Shown here: piece after piece, positions 61,824 through 64,000 of the stretch
How the letters are laid out: each line of letters opens with the position of its first letter
Numbering within the stretch: position 1 is the stretch's first letter
Source: an uncultured Acidimicrobiales bacterium
GTDB taxonomy: Bacteria; Actinomycetota; Acidimicrobiia; Acidimicrobiales; SHLQ01
Assembly (NCBI GenBank): GCA_937922235.1
Contig: CAKZVC010000008.1
Coordinates: forward strand, 1 to 64,000
Direction of reading: 5' to 3'
DNA length: 64,000 nt
The notes under the pieces: model-generated
What the model saw: only the letters and a program-made list of their open reading frames with translations
The model's database searches: none
What the model was told of the DNA's origin: nothing
Position numbers and translations under genes: made by a program

Positions 61824-62414
61824 CTACAGCGTATCTGGTTCTTCTAGGTCTTCATCAAACGTGAGGCCAGACAATGCCGCCCAACGCGGATCCATTGCGG
61901 GCTCGTCGTCTTCCTCAGCTTCGTCCTCGTCCACGGGCGCCGTTGTCGGAAAGCGTTCGGGGTCGGCGCCGTCACAGTCCTCACGGCATAGCGGGGTCAG
62001 CGGCAGGGCGAGCATGAGCTCCTCGCGGACAACTTCGCCAACATCAACAACGTCACCGTCGATCGCATACGCGTCGGCGTCCTCGCTGGCCTTGTGTGCC
62101 GGAAGGAACGGCGCATTGAGGTCGAGCTCGACCGATTCGATGACCGGATCGAGGCACCGGCGGCACTCCCCCTCCCACGTCGAGGTCACCTTCGCCCGAA
62201 CTTCGATTCCCGAAAGCGTCGTGTCAGCCGAGCCAACAACAACGATCTTCGAACCGTCAGGAATCCGACTGGTCGTGATCTCCATGCCCTTCGCCGTAAC
62301 CGTCGCGTCGATCGGGATCGACGTATCGTTCGTCGACCGCCGTTTGAGCTCAGCGAGGTTCTGACGTTGACTCAGGCGCGCGACATTGATGCGAAGCGCA
62401 GACCAGTCGCTCAC
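61824..62414 (-). CDS. yceD: DUF177 family protein (YceD-like)
   Basis: A 196-residue protein with the DUF177 pattern: AKVTSTWEGECRRCLDPVIESVELDL, DGDVVDVGEVVREELMLALP and C-terminal CREDCDG, where the paired cysteines may bind metal. Function is not firmly established; homologues are tied to 23S rRNA or ribosome assembly. Normal position before rpmF. Its start overlaps the SepIVA-like gene stop by 4 bp. Confidence 0.92.
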   Translation of the reverse strand: MSDWSALRINVARLSQRQNLAELKRRSTNDTSIPIDATVTAKGMEITTSRIPDGSKIVVVGSADTTLSGIEVRAKVTSTWEGECRRCLDPVIESVELDLNAPFLPAHKASEDADAYAIDGDVVDVGEVVREELMLALPLTPLCREDCDGADPERFPTTAPVDEDEAEEDDEPAMDPRWAALSGLTFDEDLEEPDTL

Positions 62415-63067
62415 GAGAAGTCTTGATCGAAGACCGGGGCACGCTCTTCGGCGACGACAACCGGCTCTGGCTCTTGGGTCAAGTCGATCGGCGCGGTTCC
62501 CTGGAGACGGGTACGTCCGGTGACAACGACCGTTCGAGTCCGGTCGAGCACATCTTGGAGCGACGCCAGGCGGGCATCGCAGAAGTCTTCGGTTTCACGA
62601 CGCATCAGGCGAGCCTGTGCTTCAGCATCGGCAATGATCCGCTGCGCTCGTTGCTCGGCCGACTTGACGACTTCAGTGCGTTCGACCATCCGCTCGGCGC
62701 GAGATCGAGCAATGTTCGTGATTTCGTCACCTTCACGGCGAACACTGGCGAGATACTCCTGGCGCTCCCGCAGCAGCCAGCGGGCTTCGCGAAGCTCCTG
62801 GGGAAGGCGTTCGATGGCCTCGTGAAGAATGTCAAGCACGGGATCGGCGTCGATCTTGACCGCAGTCGAGAGTGGCACGGGGCGGGCGGTTTCGATGATC
62901 TCCATCGCCTCGGCCAACAGCTCGTGAACTTCGGGCACCTGGTGACGAGGCGCGGCGGGTTGTTGACGTCGCTCGGCCTCTTCGTAGTGCGCTTGAGGCG
63001 GCGCGTGGTTGTCAGCGAACGGGTCGATCGGTTCGCTGTCATCGGTGAAAACGCTGTGTGAGCTCAT
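62411..63067 (-). CDS. DivIVA-like coiled-coil protein (SepIVA-like)
   Basis: The 218-residue protein is mainly a long coiled coil (about 70-185: ILHEAIERLPQELREARWLL, RAERMVERTEVVKSAEQRAQ) between acidic disordered ends. In mycobacteria the gene next to the DUF177 gene is sepIVA, a DivIVA-type septation factor; position and shape agree, though sequence alone is weak evidence. Overlaps coaD and the DUF177 gene by 4 bp each. Confidence 0.7.
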   Translation of the reverse strand: MSSHSVFTDDSEPIDPFADNHAPPQAHYEEAERRQQPAAPRHQVPEVHELLAEAMEIIETARPVPLSTAVKIDADPVLDILHEAIERLPQELREARWLLRERQEYLASVRREGDEITNIARSRAERMVERTEVVKSAEQRAQRIIADAEAQARLMRRETEDFCDARLASLQDVLDRTRTVVVTGRTRLQGTAPIDLTQEPEPVVVAEERAPVFDQDFS

Positions 63068-63543
63068 GATGAGTGCTTCTCCCGCAATACCCGCTGAGCG
63101 GGCTCTGGAATCATCGACGAAACATTGCCGCCGAAGCGTGAAATCTCTCGAATAAGACGTGATGCCAAGAATGAACGTGACGACGCTGAAGGGATAAACA
63201 GCGTTTGCACTCCAGAAATTGCCTTGTTCATCTGTGCCATTTGAAGCTCGGACTCGAAATCGCTCACGGCCCGAAGGCCCTTCACGATGAAGTCGGCCTC
63301 GAGCTCCTGCGCCAAATCCACAACCAGCGACGAGAACATCGTGATCGTGACGTTGTCGAGGTGCGCAAACGTCTCTTTGAGCACAGCTTCGCGCTCCTCG
63401 AGTCTCAGCAATGGTTCGCCCTTTGAGGGGTTCCGCATAGCCGCGACGATGACTTTGTCGAACAACCCTGCGGCTGTTTCGACGATTTCGACGTGTCCGT
63501 TATGTACCGGATCGAACGATCCTGGGTACAGCACGGTCGTCAC
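63064..63543 (-). CDS. coaD: Phosphopantetheine adenylyltransferase
   Basis: CoaD adenylates 4'-phosphopantetheine in coenzyme A synthesis. The 159 residues have YPGSFDPVHNGH, DFIVKGLRAVSDFE and ASSRSFLASRLIREI. GTG 63543 overlaps the rsmD stop (GTGA), so the two are coupled; a longer frame upstream has no similarity. Confidence 0.96.
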   Translation of the reverse strand: MTTVLYPGSFDPVHNGHVEIVETAAGLFDKVIVAAMRNPSKGEPLLRLEEREAVLKETFAHLDNVTITMFSSLVVDLAQELEADFIVKGLRAVSDFESELQMAQMNKAISGVQTLFIPSASSRSFLASRLIREISRFGGNVSSMIPEPAQRVLREKHSS

Positions 63544-64000
63544 TGGGCGAATCCTTGTCTGGCGAACACGGTCACCACGGTAGTCCCATACGTCTTCTCG
63601 CGAACGACATCCCACCGCGGATGCTGTTCGACGGTGTCTCCGGCCTCGGCCACAAGCCAGCGGCTCTCGACGGTATCGAGCAACGATTTCCAGCTGTCGT
63701 CGGCGTACGGCGGGTCGGCCAAGACGACATCGAACTTCATGTTTGACTGGTCAACCCAGGTCACGACGTCAGCTTGGATGACCGTCGCGCGGTCGGTGTA
63801 ACCGAGGTTCTCGAGGTTGTTGCGGATGCACTCAACCGCTCGACGGTCTTGCTCGACGAACGTGCAATGACGGGCTCCGCGTGACAGCGCTTCGATGCCA
63901 AGCGCACCGCAACCGGCATACAGGTCGAGGATCGCGGAGTCCTCGGTTGCCTTGAGACTGAACAACATGTTGAAGATCGACTCACGCACGCGGTCCGACG
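63540..64000 (-). CDS. rsmD: 16S rRNA (guanine-966-N2)-methyltransferase RsmD, 5' end cut by window edge
   Basis: RsmD methylates G966 of 16S rRNA. The visible C-terminal 153 residues include DRVRESIFNMLF, the SAM motif LDLYAGCGALGIEALSRGA and the catalytic ADPPYADDS. The gene continues beyond position 64000. It overlaps coaD by 4 bp, the usual pair. Confidence 0.95.
   Translation of the reverse strand, partial: SDRVRESIFNMLFSLKATEDSAILDLYAGCGALGIEALSRGARHCTFVEQDRRAVECIRNNLENLGYTDRATVIQADVVTWVDQSNMKFDVVLADPPYADDSWKSLLDTVESRWLVAEAGDTVEQHPRWDVVREKTYGTTVVTVFARQGFAQ

Overview
The window reads as the housekeeping core of a high-GC actinobacterium, most likely a marine or freshwater member of the Acidimicrobiia (Ilumatobacter-like). 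This is inferred from gene order, a WhiG/FliA-type sigma factor, a SepIVA-like coiled-coil gene beside a DUF177 gene, and membrane-anchored FtsY. Almost every gene is on the minus strand. Reading leftwards, the order is rsmD-coaD-sepIVA-like-DUF177-rpmF-plsX-acpP-rnc-mutM-like-smc-(RR/HK-PhyH)-ftsY-ffh-(rtcA)-rpsP-khpA-rimM-trmD-rplS-(TPR)-yraN-(accessory)-comM-dprA-(accessory)-xerC-sigma-M23-rpsB-tsf-pyrH-frr-cdsA-dxr-rseP-ispG-rimP-nusA-infB-ylxP-rbfA-truB-ribF-rpsO-pnp-M16 peptidase. This follows the classical actinobacterial order, so the parenthesised genes stand out as insertions.

Region by region. 1-4 kb: M16 protease, pnp and rpsO, with an unusual ladder of short hairpins between rpsO and pnp. 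4-6 kb: a lipoprotein and an unrecognised membrane protein. 6-13 kb: the translation operon rimP-nusA-infB-ylxP-rbfA-truB-ribF. 13-21 kb: ispG-rseP-dxr (isoprenoid precursors and intramembrane proteolysis), then cdsA and frr. 21-26.6 kb: pyrH-tsf-rpsB, an M23-like protein, an alternative sigma factor and a Xer recombinase. 26.7-35.4 kb: accessory island. 35.5-41.7 kb: dprA, comM, a GNAT, an RTX/VanY secreted protein, a lipoprotein cytochrome c and yraN. 41.7-51.6 kb: TPR protein, rplS-trmD-rimM-khpA-rpsP, rtcA, ffh, ftsY and a PhyH dioxygenase. 51.7-64 kb: two-component system, smc, a mutM-like gene, rnc, acpP, plsX, rpmF, DUF177, SepIVA-like, coaD and rsmD.

The strongest candidate biological system is the 26.7-35.4 kb island, placed where xerC/sigma and dprA are neighbours in other actinobacteria. 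A probable three-gene operon encodes a class III nucleotide cyclase fused to an NB-ARC-type ATPase, an MFS-like membrane protein with a C-terminal cyclic-nucleotide-binding domain, and a 1068-residue fusion of a class 3 lipase to a lipoxygenase. A catalase-like haem-fold gene converges on it 8 bp away. Together they suggest a cyclic-nucleotide-linked pathway that frees, oxygenates and then transforms fatty acids (an oxylipin pathway).

The second unusual layer is in the spacers. At least three families of structured repeats recur there. Family A sits at the 3' ends of cdsA, the GNAT gene, smc and the mutM-like gene. In each case the stop codon lies inside one arm of a long palindrome, followed by a conserved tail of small hairpins with compensatory base changes. 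Family B follows pnp, the lipoprotein gene and plsX. Family C is a hairpin with an invariant ACTTCCG loop on a covarying stem, found in five spacers and once amplified as a 24-bp tandem array. Further REP-like palindromes are scattered between genes, and no transposase is present in the window.
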